Source of the DNA: Alphaproteobacteria bacterium
GTDB taxonomy: Bacteria; Pseudomonadota; Alphaproteobacteria; UBA8366; Aestuariispiraceae
Assembly: GCA_030065235.1 (NCBI GenBank)
Contig: JASJDC010000008.1
Location: 62,001 to 126,000, forward strand
DNA: 64,000 bases
Direction of reading: 5' to 3'
In this document: piece after piece, positions 1 to 7,822 of the stretch
Position numbering within the stretch: the stretch's first letter is position 1
Layout of the letters: each line of letters begins with the position of its first letter
Made by a program: the position numbers and the translations under genes
The notes under the pieces: generated by a model
Told to the model about the DNA's origin: nothing
Seen by the model: only the letters and a program-made list of their open reading frames with translations
The model's database searches: none

Positions 1-363
1 GCCGAAAATGTTCACGCTGGCAAGCACCACGGCGATGAAACCGAATACTTTCGAAATGTTCATGTCGGCCGGGCCCGCGGCGATCAGCGCGCCGACGATG
101 ATGACGCTGGAAATCGCGTTGGTGACGCCCATCAGGGGCGAATGCAGCGCAGGGGTGACGCTCCAAACAACGTAGTAGCCGACGAAACAGGCCAGAACGA
201 AAGCGGTGAACAGGAACAGGAAGGGCGAGCCGCCGCCCGCAGCCATGTCGCCGACGCCCGCCATATTCGCCGCTTGCAACGCCAAAGCGTCGGCCTGCGC
301 CGCCAGTTCTAACGCCTGTGCGTTCAACTGGTCGATCTTCTCGAGGAGTTGTTCCTTATCCAT
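1..363 (-). CDS. pntAB: NAD(P) transhydrogenase subunit alpha part 2 (PntA C-terminal membrane subunit), partial
   Basis: Membrane part of the alpha subunit of the proton-translocating transhydrogenase, which couples hydride transfer between NADH and NADP+ to proton flow across the inner membrane. The protein starts MDKEQLLEKIDQ, has a short Ala/Gln-rich helix, then hydrophobic segments beginning FLFLFTAFVLACFVGYYVVW and a second around GVTNAISSVIIVGALI. The motif TPALHSPLMGVTNAISS between them is characteristic of this subunit. The gene runs off the left edge, so only the first 121 codons are visible. The start lies 3 bases after the stop of pntAA, so the two are translationally coupled; pntB is expected next, outside the window. 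The split alpha subunit is the normal arrangement in alphaproteobacteria. Confidence 0.93.
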   Translation of the reverse strand, partial: MDKEQLLEKIDQLNAQALELAAQADALALQAANMAGVGDMAAGGGSPFLFLFTAFVLACFVGYYVVWSVTPALHSPLMGVTNAISSVIIVGALIAAGPADMNISKVFGFIAVVLASVNIFG

Positions 364-366
364 GGC

Positions 367-1716
367 TTAATTCTCTCCCTCGGGTTTGGACGCCGCTGGG
401 GCGACCTCCGATGCGGATGGTTCGGCGGCGGCGTCCGGTTCCGGTTTTGGCGGGGCGGGCTCGGGCGGTGCCGTTGTTGCGGCGGCTTTCGCCGTCGCCG
501 CTTTCTTGGCGCCTGACTTCTTCGCGCCCGCTTTCTTAGCCGCCTTTTTCGCAGGTGGCGCTTTCTTGGCCGCTTCTTTGACGCGCTCATGCACGATCGC
601 GCCGTCGCGCGTCACCATCGAGCCGGCGATGATCTCGTCTTCCGGATTGACGGTCAGCGCGCCGCTCTCCTTGTCGATCATCGGGGTCAGGAAATTCAGC
701 AGATTTTTAGCAAAGAGTTGACTCGTAGTTTCCGGCACGCGGCTCGGCCAATTGCCGTGCCCGACAAGGGTCACGCCGTGTTTCCGGACCGTCTTACCCA
801 GTTCGGTGAGCGGGCAGTTGCCGCCGGCCTCGGCGGCGAGATCGACAATGACCGATCCCGGCTTCATGCTCTTCACATGGTCCTCGGTCACCAGGACAGG
901 CGCCGGACGACCGGGAATAAGCGCGGTCGTGACCACGATGTCCATCTTTGGGATGGTCTCGGCCACCAGCGCGGCTTGCTGTTTCTTATAGTCGTCGGAC
1001 ATTTCCTTGGCGTAGCCGCCGGCGGTCTGCGCCTGCTGAAACTCTTCGTTCTCAACCGCGACGAACTTGCCGCCGAGGCTCTCGACCTGCTCTTTCGTGT
1101 CCGGCCGGACATCGGTCGCGTAGACAATCGCACCCAGGCGTTTCGCCGTCGCGATCGCCTGCAGGCCGGCGACGCCGACGCCCATGACGAAGATATTGGC
1201 CGGCGACACGCGTCCGGCGGCCGTCGACATCATCGGAACGGCGCGTCCATAGGCCTCGATCCCATCGAGCACCGCCTTGTAGCCGGCGATATTCGCCTGT
1301 GAGGACAGAATATCCATGGATTGCGCGCGAGTGATTCGGGGCACCAGCTCCATTGCAAAGCTGGTGACGCCGGCGTCCGACAAGGCCTTGACCAGCGCGC
1401 CTTCTGTCAGGGCGTTGAGCTGGCAAAGCAGGATTTGACCCTTAGACAGAAGCGCCACCTCGTCCGGGCCCTCAGCCGCGGTCATCGGGCGCTGAACCTT
1501 CAGGACGACATCGGCGCCCTTCAGGGTCGCAGCCGGCGAAGCCGCCAGTTTGGCGCCCGCCTCGACGAAGGCCTCGTCTGGAATCGCCGCTTCCAAGCCG
1601 GCGCCCTTTTCGACGGTCACGTCGGCGCCCAGATCGGTGAATTTCTTGGCCGTCTCCGGCGACAACGCCACCCGCCGCTCGCCTGGCCGACGTTCCTTCA
1701 AGACCGCGATCTTCAT
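367..1716 (-). CDS. pntAA: Re/Si-specific NAD(P)(+) transhydrogenase subunit alpha part 1
   Basis: Soluble NAD(H)-binding domain I of the transhydrogenase. It starts MKIAVLKERRPGERRVALSPE, the conserved opening of the alanine dehydrogenase/PNT N-terminal domain. The NAD-binding motif VMGVGVAGLQAIATAKRLGA lies near residues 177-196, and the mobile-loop region and VDLAAEAGGN motif follow. The enzymatic core ends near residue 379. The last 70 residues (380-449) are an odd Lys/Ala/Pro-rich tail, first AAKK/AKKA repeats like a histone H1 tail and then a Pro/Glu/Ala stretch; most PntAA proteins are about 370-390 residues long. It is followed within 3 bases by pntAB. Function is certain from sequence; the role of the tail is unknown. 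Confidence 0.95.
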   Translation of the reverse strand: MKIAVLKERRPGERRVALSPETAKKFTDLGADVTVEKGAGLEAAIPDEAFVEAGAKLAASPAATLKGADVVLKVQRPMTAAEGPDEVALLSKGQILLCQLNALTEGALVKALSDAGVTSFAMELVPRITRAQSMDILSSQANIAGYKAVLDGIEAYGRAVPMMSTAAGRVSPANIFVMGVGVAGLQAIATAKRLGAIVYATDVRPDTKEQVESLGGKFVAVENEEFQQAQTAGGYAKEMSDDYKKQQAALVAETIPKMDIVVTTALIPGRPAPVLVTEDHVKSMKPGSVIVDLAAEAGGNCPLTELGKTVRKHGVTLVGHGNWPSRVPETTSQLFAKNLLNFLTPMIDKESGALTVNPEDEIIAGSMVTRDGAIVHERVKEAAKKAPPAKKAAKKAGAKKSGAKKAATAKAAATTAPPEPAPPKPEPDAAAEPSASEVAPAASKPEGEN

Positions 1717-1820
1717 TCTCGTTGTTTCCCCATTTCGGACACTTCTGCCAACGCCAACCTTGTGCGCCGCCCGGTGCTGGTCGCCGGCGCTTCTCGCTCC
1801 AGACCCACTTCGCGCGGATA

Positions 1821-1850
1821 AACGGGCGCCGCCAAGCGGCGACGCCCGTT
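1821..1850. repeat. Strong hairpin in the pntAA leader side
   Basis: Inverted repeat with arms AACGGGCG-C-CGCC and GGCG-A-CGCCCGTT around an AAGC loop: 12 paired positions and one C/A mismatch. No T-run follows on either strand, so it does not look like a simple intrinsic terminator. It could be a leader structure for pntAA (read on the minus strand) or a protein-binding site. Confidence 0.55.
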
Positions 1851-1856
1851 CACCTC

Positions 1857-1871
1857 AACGCTTTAAGCGTT
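1857..1871. promoter_or_regulatory. Perfect palindrome AACGCTT-T-AAGCGTT
   Basis: A 15-base sequence with 7-base arms that are exact reverse complements around one central T. It lies 6 bases beyond the hairpin at 1821-1850, in the divergent pntAA/Hpt promoter region. The form is that of a dimeric regulator operator, but the regulator is unknown. Confidence 0.4.
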
Positions 1872-2077
1872 AAACGGCGGATTCGACAAGACCTGACTTA
1901 TGTTTCGTTGGATAAAGAGCGCGCTTCAGGTCGAATTTTCGCTGGCAAAGCGCGGCTCATTAGACGATACCCATGTATCAGACCGAAAGACGCTATGCAT
2001 ATGTGAAGCTCGATGACCGCGACATGTGTGCCGCACGGCGCGCGGCGCGATCGGCGACAAATATTGCGATATAAGAC

Positions 2078-2467
2078 ATGCCGAACGACCTGATACGCGA
2101 TCTCGACGCGCTCCCCCTGCTGGATAAGGCCACGACGGCGGTTCTACGAGAATCGATTGGCGACGAGAAATACGCCGAACTGTTCGCGACGCTTCCGGCG
2201 GAAGTCTCGCGCCTGTGTGACGCGTTGTCGTCCTACTGCACGCTCTCCCCAATCGACAGGGACGGAATCCGCGCGGCCGCGCATGCGCTGAAAGGGGTGG
2301 CGGCGAATTATGGAGTCGTGCGGCTGGAAGCGGTTGCGCGCGCCCTGGGCGGCCCGACCTCGACGGAAGGCGAAATGCGCGATTTGGTCGCCTATCTGAA
2401 AAATCAGTTGGCGCTTCTTGAAACGGCGGCGCTGGACGCGCCGGACGATGCGGGGCGTGTCGCATGA
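2078..2467 (+). CDS. Hpt (histidine phosphotransfer) domain protein
   Basis: Small cytoplasmic phosphotransfer protein of 129 residues, an all-helical Hpt domain. The conserved motif AAHALKGVAANYG places the phospho-accepting histidine at residue 69, within the usual H-x-LKG-xxxxxG pattern. Such proteins relay phosphate between a hybrid histidine kinase and a receiver domain. Its last 4 bases overlap the start of the receiver-GGDEF gene (ATGA at 2464), so the two are co-expressed and the natural partner is that protein's receiver domain. No histidine kinase lies nearby, so the kinase feeding it must be elsewhere. The start lacks a clear ribosome binding site. Confidence 0.85.
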   Translation: MPNDLIRDLDALPLLDKATTAVLRESIGDEKYAELFATLPAEVSRLCDALSSYCTLSPIDRDGIRAAAHALKGVAANYGVVRLEAVARALGGPTSTEGEMRDLVAYLKNQLALLETAALDAPDDAGRVA

Positions 2468-3369
2468 AGGTCGTCGTGGTCGATGACGCCTTGCCGAATG
2501 CGATGCTCGCCGAGCGTCTGCTGTCACAAATCGACTTTGTTGAGGTGAGCGTCTTTACCCATCCGCAGGAGGCGCTCGATTGGTGTGCGGCGGAAACCCC
2601 GGACCTCGTGATTTTGGATTATTTGATGCCCGACATTGACGGGCGGGAGTTCTTGCAACGTTTCACGGCGCTTGAGAAGAACCGGCATGTTCCCATCATC
2701 GTCGTGACCGCGGACGAACATCAACGCACATTGCATGAGATGTTGGAGGCCGGAGCCACGGACTTCATCCGAAAGCCGGTCGATCCCGTCGAACTTATCG
2801 CGCGGTCGCGAAACCTGCTGCGGCTGCGCGAATATCAGAAGGAATTGAACCAGACCGTCGATCGCCTGCATGTCATGGCGACCACTGACGCGCTGACCGG
2901 CGTCGCGAACCGGCGGCATTTTCTCGAACGCGCGACCGTCGAGGCGGCGCGGTCGCGGCGCTTCAGCGAACCGTTGTCCATTGCAATGCTCGACGCGGAC
3001 CACTTTAAGGGGATCAATGACGCCTATGGGCATGCAGCCGGGGATCGCGTTTTGGCCGATCTCGCCGACGCATGCCGGGACGCCCTGCGCAGTCATGATA
3101 TTGTTGGTCGAATCGGTGGTGAAGAATTCGGCATTTGCATGCCGCAAACGCCGTTGGATAAGGCCGAACTCGTCTGCAACCGCCTCCGTGAGACGATCGA
3201 GAAACACAGCGTGCGCATCGACGCGGTCTCTATTCAGTATACAGTCAGTATTGGGGTTGCGGCCTATCGGCCTGACCAATACGACGCCCAAGGCGTGATC
3301 AGCCGCGCCGACGCGGCGTTGTACCAAGCCAAAGAAAGCGGCCGGAACCGGGTCGTCGTGGCCGGGTGA
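2464..3369 (+). CDS. Response regulator diguanylate cyclase (receiver + GGDEF)
   Basis: Makes cyclic di-GMP from two GTP under control of phosphorylation. Residues 1-120 are a receiver domain: acidic pair D7-D8, phospho-acceptor D52 in VILDYLMPD, and K104 in FIRKPVD. A short helical linker (residues 120-138) leads to a GGDEF domain with the active-site motif GGEEF at 218-222. An RxxD product-inhibition site (R209-S-H-D212) lies exactly five residues before it, so activity should be feedback-limited by c-di-GMP. With 301 residues and a single receiver it is shorter than Caulobacter PleD, which has two. It is translationally coupled to the upstream Hpt gene. Confidence 0.92.
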   Translation: MKVVVVDDALPNAMLAERLLSQIDFVEVSVFTHPQEALDWCAAETPDLVILDYLMPDIDGREFLQRFTALEKNRHVPIIVVTADEHQRTLHEMLEAGATDFIRKPVDPVELIARSRNLLRLREYQKELNQTVDRLHVMATTDALTGVANRRHFLERATVEAARSRRFSEPLSIAMLDADHFKGINDAYGHAAGDRVLADLADACRDALRSHDIVGRIGGEEFGICMPQTPLDKAELVCNRLRETIEKHSVRIDAVSIQYTVSIGVAAYRPDQYDAQGVISRADAALYQAKESGRNRVVVAG

Positions 3370-3529
3370 GGCGTTTCCGATCGGCGACAGCTACGCACGT
3401 CCTTCAGGCGCAAGGGGCAGACGCAAGCCAGTCTCGGCGCGGCCCTGTCCAACTCTCAGCGCCTCACCGCCTTTCCCCCCGTCTGGCCTTGCTATACTCT
3501 CACTGGCAGGTTTCACGAGGAGGCGTACC

Positions 3530-5107
3530 GTGATGCCCCTATTCAAAAGCGTTGCGTTCGGCGCGCTGGCTTTGGCGGCGCTGGCGGCGACGCCTGTCGA
3601 GGCGAAGGAATTCCGTTGGGCGGCGACGACCGATCCGCAAACCATGGATCCGCATGCAACCGGATCGGCCCCCGTGTTGGGCTTTCTCAACAATATCTAT
3701 GAGGGCCTTGTGCGCCGGGGCAAGACGATGCGGTTGGAACCCGCGCTCGCCTCTCGCTGGCAGCCGCTGGCCGATACAGGCTGGCGCTTCACGCTGCGCA
3801 AGGGCGTCAAGTTTCATGACGGATCGGACCTAACGGCCGAGGACGTCCTATTCTCTTATCAGCGCGCGTCGTCGGAAGATTCCGATGTTCGTTCCTGGTT
3901 CGCGCCGGTCGCCGAAGTGCGGATCGTCAACGACTATACGGTGGATTTCCTGACCACCGGGCCAAACCCGCTCTTTCCAGACTCCATCGCCAATTTCATG
4001 ATCATGGACAAAGACTGGACCGAGGCTAATGACAGCGCGCGCCCAAGCCGTGAACAGGAGAATTTCGCGACCCGCAACGCAAACGGCACCGGCGCCTTCC
4101 GGCTGGTCTCCCGCGACCCGGGCGTGCGGACGGAACTGGCGCCGTTTGAGGGGTGGTGGGGCAAGCCCGAACACAACATCACCAAGGCGATCTTTACGCC
4201 GATCGGCAATCAGGCCACCGGCATCGCGGCGCTTCTGTCCGGGGAAATCGATTTCATCGAACCAATCCCACTGCAAGATGCGCAGCGCCTGAGGCAAACG
4301 CCCGGATTCACCGTTCATCAAGGGGTCGAGGCGCGGGTGATCATGCTGGGCTTCGGCCATGATCACCCTTCGCTGAAATACTCGGACGAGACCGACGGGG
4401 CTAATCCGTTCCAGGACGCCCGGGTGCGTCAGGCCATCTATCAGGCGATCGATGTCGACACGCTGATCGATCGGATCATGCGCGGGAATGCACGGCCAGC
4501 TTCGCAATTGGTCAGCCCGGCGATGAAGGGCTACACGGAAAGCTTGAGCGCCCGCCCGCCCTTCGACCCGGACGCCGCCAGAGCGCTCTTGGCCGAGGCC
4601 GGCTATCCGGACGGCTTCAGCTTTGGTCTGATGTGTCCAAACGACCGCTACATCAACGACGAGGCGATCTGCAAAGGGATCGCCAGCATGCTGGCCAAGG
4701 TCGGCATCCGGGCGAAGCTGAACGCCATGCCGGTGCGGACCTATTGGCCCGAACTGCGCGCCGATAATTTCGACATGTATCTCTTGGGCTGGTCTCCGGG
4801 GACGTTCGACGCGGAACACCCGATCCGCTTTCTGGTTGCGACGCCGAATGAGGAGAAGAAATTGGGGAGCTGGAATTTCGGCGGCTATTCCAATGCGCGG
4901 ATCGATGCGCTATTGCCCGAAATTCAGACCGAGCTGAACGAACGGAAGCGACAGGCCAAGATCGATGAGGCGCATACGATCATCCAAGAAGATACGGTCT
5001 ATGTGCCGCTCTATATTCAACCCTTGGTATGGGGCTCGAAAGACACGATCTTACTGACCCAGCGCACCGATAACTTCTTCATCCTGCGCTGGGTGACGGT
5101 CAATTAA
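3530..5107 (+). CDS. ABC transporter substrate-binding protein, peptide/opine/nickel type (SBP_bac_5)
   Basis: Periplasmic binding protein of the DppA/OppA family (525 residues), expected to deliver peptides or similar solutes to the permease encoded at 5116-8797. It has a Sec signal peptide with a hydrophobic core FGALALAALAAT and an AEAKE-like cleavage region near residue 25. The family hallmark follows: TMDPHATGSAPVLGFLNNIYEGLV, then WRFTLRKGVKFHDG. A good ribosome binding site (ACGAGGAGG, 3515-3523) precedes GTG at 3530 and ATG at 3533; either could be the start. A TATACT-like -10 lies near 3491. The gene is convergent with, not part of, the permease/ATPase operon, and the two stop codons are 8 bases apart. 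Confidence 0.92.
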   Translation: MMPLFKSVAFGALALAALAATPVEAKEFRWAATTDPQTMDPHATGSAPVLGFLNNIYEGLVRRGKTMRLEPALASRWQPLADTGWRFTLRKGVKFHDGSDLTAEDVLFSYQRASSEDSDVRSWFAPVAEVRIVNDYTVDFLTTGPNPLFPDSIANFMIMDKDWTEANDSARPSREQENFATRNANGTGAFRLVSRDPGVRTELAPFEGWWGKPEHNITKAIFTPIGNQATGIAALLSGEIDFIEPIPLQDAQRLRQTPGFTVHQGVEARVIMLGFGHDHPSLKYSDETDGANPFQDARVRQAIYQAIDVDTLIDRIMRGNARPASQLVSPAMKGYTESLSARPPFDPDAARALLAEAGYPDGFSFGLMCPNDRYINDEAICKGIASMLAKVGIRAKLNAMPVRTYWPELRADNFDMYLLGWSPGTFDAEHPIRFLVATPNEEKKLGSWNFGGYSNARIDALLPEIQTELNERKRQAKIDEAHTIIQEDTVYVPLYIQPLVWGSKDTILLTQRTDNFFILRWVTVN

Positions 5108-5115
5108 CCGTCGCC

Positions 5116-6852
5116 TCAGGCCACCGTCTGGGCGGCCAGAATTTGCGGATCGGCGAGCTTGTCGAGCGACGGCGTCTGGGCCAACAGCATGCGGCTATAG
5201 TCGTGGCGCGGGCTCTTATAGAACGCATCCGCCGCGCCTTCCTCGACTAGGACGCCGTTCTGCATCACCGCCACCCGGTCCGACATCTGCCGCACAACGG
5301 GCAGGTCGTGGCTGATAAATAGGATCGCCAGGCCGAAGCGGTCCTGGATGTCCTTCAGCAGGTTCAGGATCTGCGCCTGGACCGAGACATCAAGCGCGGA
5401 GGTCGGCTCGTCGCAGATCATCAGCGCGGGACGCGCTGCGAGGGCGCGGGCGATGGCGATCCGTTGGCGCTGGCCGCCGGAGAATTGATGCGGGTATTTG
5501 CCGACCGCGTCCGGGTCCATCCCGACCAGCGCCAGCATCGACGTGGTGATGGCGGCCGCCTCGCGCCGGTTCTTGCAGAGCCCGTGAAAGCGCAAAGGCT
5601 CGGAGACGATGGCCCCGACCTTCCAGCGGTTGTTGAGTGACGAATAGGGGTCCTGAAAGATCATCTGGATCTCGCGCCGGGACGGGTCGCGCGCCGGCCG
5701 TTTCTCGGTCAGCGCCAGCGGCCGCCCGAAATAGCGCAGCGCGCCGGCCTGGGCCTTGTGAACGCCGACCAGGGCCTTGGCGATGGTGGATTTGCCGCTG
5801 CCGCTTTCGCCAACCAAACCCAAGGTTTCGCCGACCGCTAGCCGCAACCCGACATCTTTCACCGCCCGCACCACGCGGCTCTGCCGAAACAGCCCGCCGC
5901 CGGACCGGAACGACACGGACAAGCCTTGCAGGTCCAGGATATCGCCCTCGCGCTTGCTTCCCGCTCCCGGTCTGCTCAGCAACCATTCGGCCCCCCGCTG
6001 CGCCAGGTCAGAGCGCGCGCCGCGACGCGGGCCGGCGTCGCTCAATTGCGGGAAGCGCGCGACTTTCTTTTCGACCCGCGGGACTGAGGCGATCAGGCTG
6101 CGGGAATAGGGCGCCGACGGCGCGCCGAGCACCCGGTTCGTCTCTCCCGCCTCGACCAGCCGACCGTCTCGCAGGACCGAGACCGTGTCGGTGATCTCGG
6201 CGATCACCCCCATATCGTGGGTGATCAGCAGCACCCCGACCCCGCGCTTGGTCGCCAGGCGCCGGATCAGCGCCAGCACCTGCTTCTGCACCGCCACATC
6301 GAGCGCGGTGGTCGGTTCATCGGCGATGATCAGGTCGGGCTCCGAACATAGCGCCAAGGCGATTACAACCCTTTGGCGCATACCGCCGGAGAATTGATGC
6401 GGATAGTCGGCGATCCGGGCGGCGGCGTCGCGAATGCCGACCTCCTCCAGCAGGCTCAGGGCGCGTGTCTTCGCCTTCGCCTCCGACAGTTTCGTGTGAG
6501 TGAGGATCGTCTCGACCAACTGCTCCTCGATGGTCAGCAGCGGGTTCAGGCTGGTCTGCGGGTCCTGGAAGATCATGCTGATCTTGGCGCCGCGCAGCCT
6601 GTGCCAGTCTCTCTGGCTGAGGTCGACCAACTCGCGCCCGTCCAGCCGGATCGAGCCCCCCTCGATCTGACCGCCGCCTGGCAGCAGGCCCAGGATAGCC
6701 GCGCCGACGGTCGATTTGCCGGCCCCGGACTCGCCGACCAGCCCGTGGATCTCGCCGCGTTCGAGGCTCAACCCATAGCCATCGACAGCCATCTGCTTAC
6801 CGAACCGCGTCTCGAAACTGACGCTCAGGTCTTGGATGTCCAACAGAGCCAT
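5116..6852 (-). CDS. Dipeptide/oligopeptide ABC transporter ATP-binding protein, two fused ATPase domains
   Basis: Cytoplasmic energy-coupling subunit of 578 residues with two complete nucleotide-binding domains, corresponding to DppD and DppF in one chain. Domain 1 has Walker A GESGAGKST, signature FSGGMRQRV and Walker B LIIADEPTTALD. Domain 2, beginning near residue 305, has GESGSGKST, FSGGQRQRI and LMICDEPTSALD. Both are intact, so both sites should hydrolyse ATP. It is the last gene of a three-gene operon read from 8797 downwards. Fused ATPases of this type (as in YejF) are common in alphaproteobacteria. Confidence 0.94.
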   Translation of the reverse strand: MALLDIQDLSVSFETRFGKQMAVDGYGLSLERGEIHGLVGESGAGKSTVGAAILGLLPGGGQIEGGSIRLDGRELVDLSQRDWHRLRGAKISMIFQDPQTSLNPLLTIEEQLVETILTHTKLSEAKAKTRALSLLEEVGIRDAAARIADYPHQFSGGMRQRVVIALALCSEPDLIIADEPTTALDVAVQKQVLALIRRLATKRGVGVLLITHDMGVIAEITDTVSVLRDGRLVEAGETNRVLGAPSAPYSRSLIASVPRVEKKVARFPQLSDAGPRRGARSDLAQRGAEWLLSRPGAGSKREGDILDLQGLSVSFRSGGGLFRQSRVVRAVKDVGLRLAVGETLGLVGESGSGKSTIAKALVGVHKAQAGALRYFGRPLALTEKRPARDPSRREIQMIFQDPYSSLNNRWKVGAIVSEPLRFHGLCKNRREAAAITTSMLALVGMDPDAVGKYPHQFSGGQRQRIAIARALAARPALMICDEPTSALDVSVQAQILNLLKDIQDRFGLAILFISHDLPVVRQMSDRVAVMQNGVLVEEGAADAFYKSPRHDYSRMLLAQTPSLDKLADPQILAAQTVA

Positions 6853-6856
6853 GGCG

Positions 6857-7819
6857 CTAGCGCAACTTTGGGTTCAGCGCGTCGCGCAGGAAATCGCCGA
6901 GCAGGTTCACCGCGATCACCATCAGAACCAGCGCCAGGCTGGGGAAGAGTGCGATCCACCACTCGCCGGAGAAGATATAGGCGGTGCCGATCCGGATGAG
7001 CGTGCCCAGCGAGGCCTGATCCGCCGGTACGCCGACGCCGAGGAAGCTCAGCGTCGCCTCCAGCAGGATCGCGACCGCCAGATCGATCGTCAGCACCACC
7101 AGAATCGGCCCGGCGATGTTCGGCAGGATATGGCTCAGCATGATCCGCCAGGCCGGCAGGCCCATGATCTCGGCCGCCTGGACATAGTCCTTGTCGCGCT
7201 CGACCAGGGCGGAGGCGCGGGCCAGCCGGGCGAAATCCACCCAGAGCGACAGGCCGATCGCCAGGATCAGGACCGGGATCATCAGCCGGTCGTGGCTCTC
7301 GCTGGGCAGGACCCCGCGCGCCACCCCGTCGATCAGCAACGCGGTCAGGATCGCCGGCAGGGCGAGCTGCACATCGGCGATCCGCATCACCACATGATCG
7401 AACCAGCCGCCGAGATAGGCCGCCGCCAGCCCCAGCGTCACGCCGAGGATCGCGGCGAACGCAATCGAGGCGCCGCCGATCAGCACCGAGATCCGCGCGC
7501 CATAGAGGATCGCCGAGAGCATGTCCCTGCCCTGATCGTCGGTGCCCAGCAGGAAACGCGCCTCGCCGCCTGCGGCCCAGGCCGGCGGAAGCAGCGAGTC
7601 CAGCAGGTCATAGGCCGCCAGGTCGAACGGATCAGTGGGCGCGACCCAGGGCGCGAATAGGGTGGCGCCGAGCGACAGCACGGTCAGCAGCGCGCCGATC
7701 ATCGCCGGCGGCGAACGCAGGAACAGATAGGCCAGTTCCGACCGCCGTCCGATGCGCCGCCACAGGGACAGGGTCTCGCGCTTCGCCGCGCCTTGATCCG
7801 CGCTGTCCTCGATGGCCAT
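6857..7819 (-). CDS. Dipeptide/oligopeptide ABC transporter permease (DppC-like)
   Basis: Inner-membrane permease of 320 residues. An N-terminal cytoplasmic stretch is followed by a first membrane helix (AMIGALLTVLSLGATLFAPW), then the periplasmic LGTDDQGRDMLSAILYGARIS motif that marks the DppC/OppC family. Several more helices follow, with the EAA loop EIMGLPAWRIMLSHILPNIAGPI contacting the ATPase. It lies 4 bases before the ATPase gene and 3 bases after the DppB-like permease gene, so it is the middle cistron of the operon. Confidence 0.93.
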   Translation of the reverse strand: MAIEDSADQGAAKRETLSLWRRIGRRSELAYLFLRSPPAMIGALLTVLSLGATLFAPWVAPTDPFDLAAYDLLDSLLPPAWAAGGEARFLLGTDDQGRDMLSAILYGARISVLIGGASIAFAAILGVTLGLAAAYLGGWFDHVVMRIADVQLALPAILTALLIDGVARGVLPSESHDRLMIPVLILAIGLSLWVDFARLARASALVERDKDYVQAAEIMGLPAWRIMLSHILPNIAGPILVVLTIDLAVAILLEATLSFLGVGVPADQASLGTLIRIGTAYIFSGEWWIALFPSLALVLMVIAVNLLGDFLRDALNPKLR

Positions 7820-7822
7820 CGC

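Larger units (their letters stand above)
1717..2077. other. Intergenic region between divergent pntAA and the Hpt gene
   Basis: This 361-base stretch separates two divergently transcribed genes and should hold both promoters. No convincing coding sequence is seen. It contains a strong hairpin at 1821-1850, a weaker GC hairpin at 1764-1790 (GCGCCG/CGGCGC arms) and a perfect palindrome at 1857-1871. I could not assign -35/-10 boxes with confidence. The Hpt start at 2078 has no clear Shine-Dalgarno sequence. Confidence 0.6.

Noticed and set aside
2055-2080. TATAAG just before the Hpt start as a -10 box.
   Set aside because: It ends 2 bases before the ATG, which is too close for a normal start point, and no -35 is seen.
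1926-2465. A 179-codon minus-strand frame opposite the Hpt gene.
   Set aside because: It is very rich in Arg, Pro and Ser as expected of a shadow frame, while the Hpt frame has clear family motifs.
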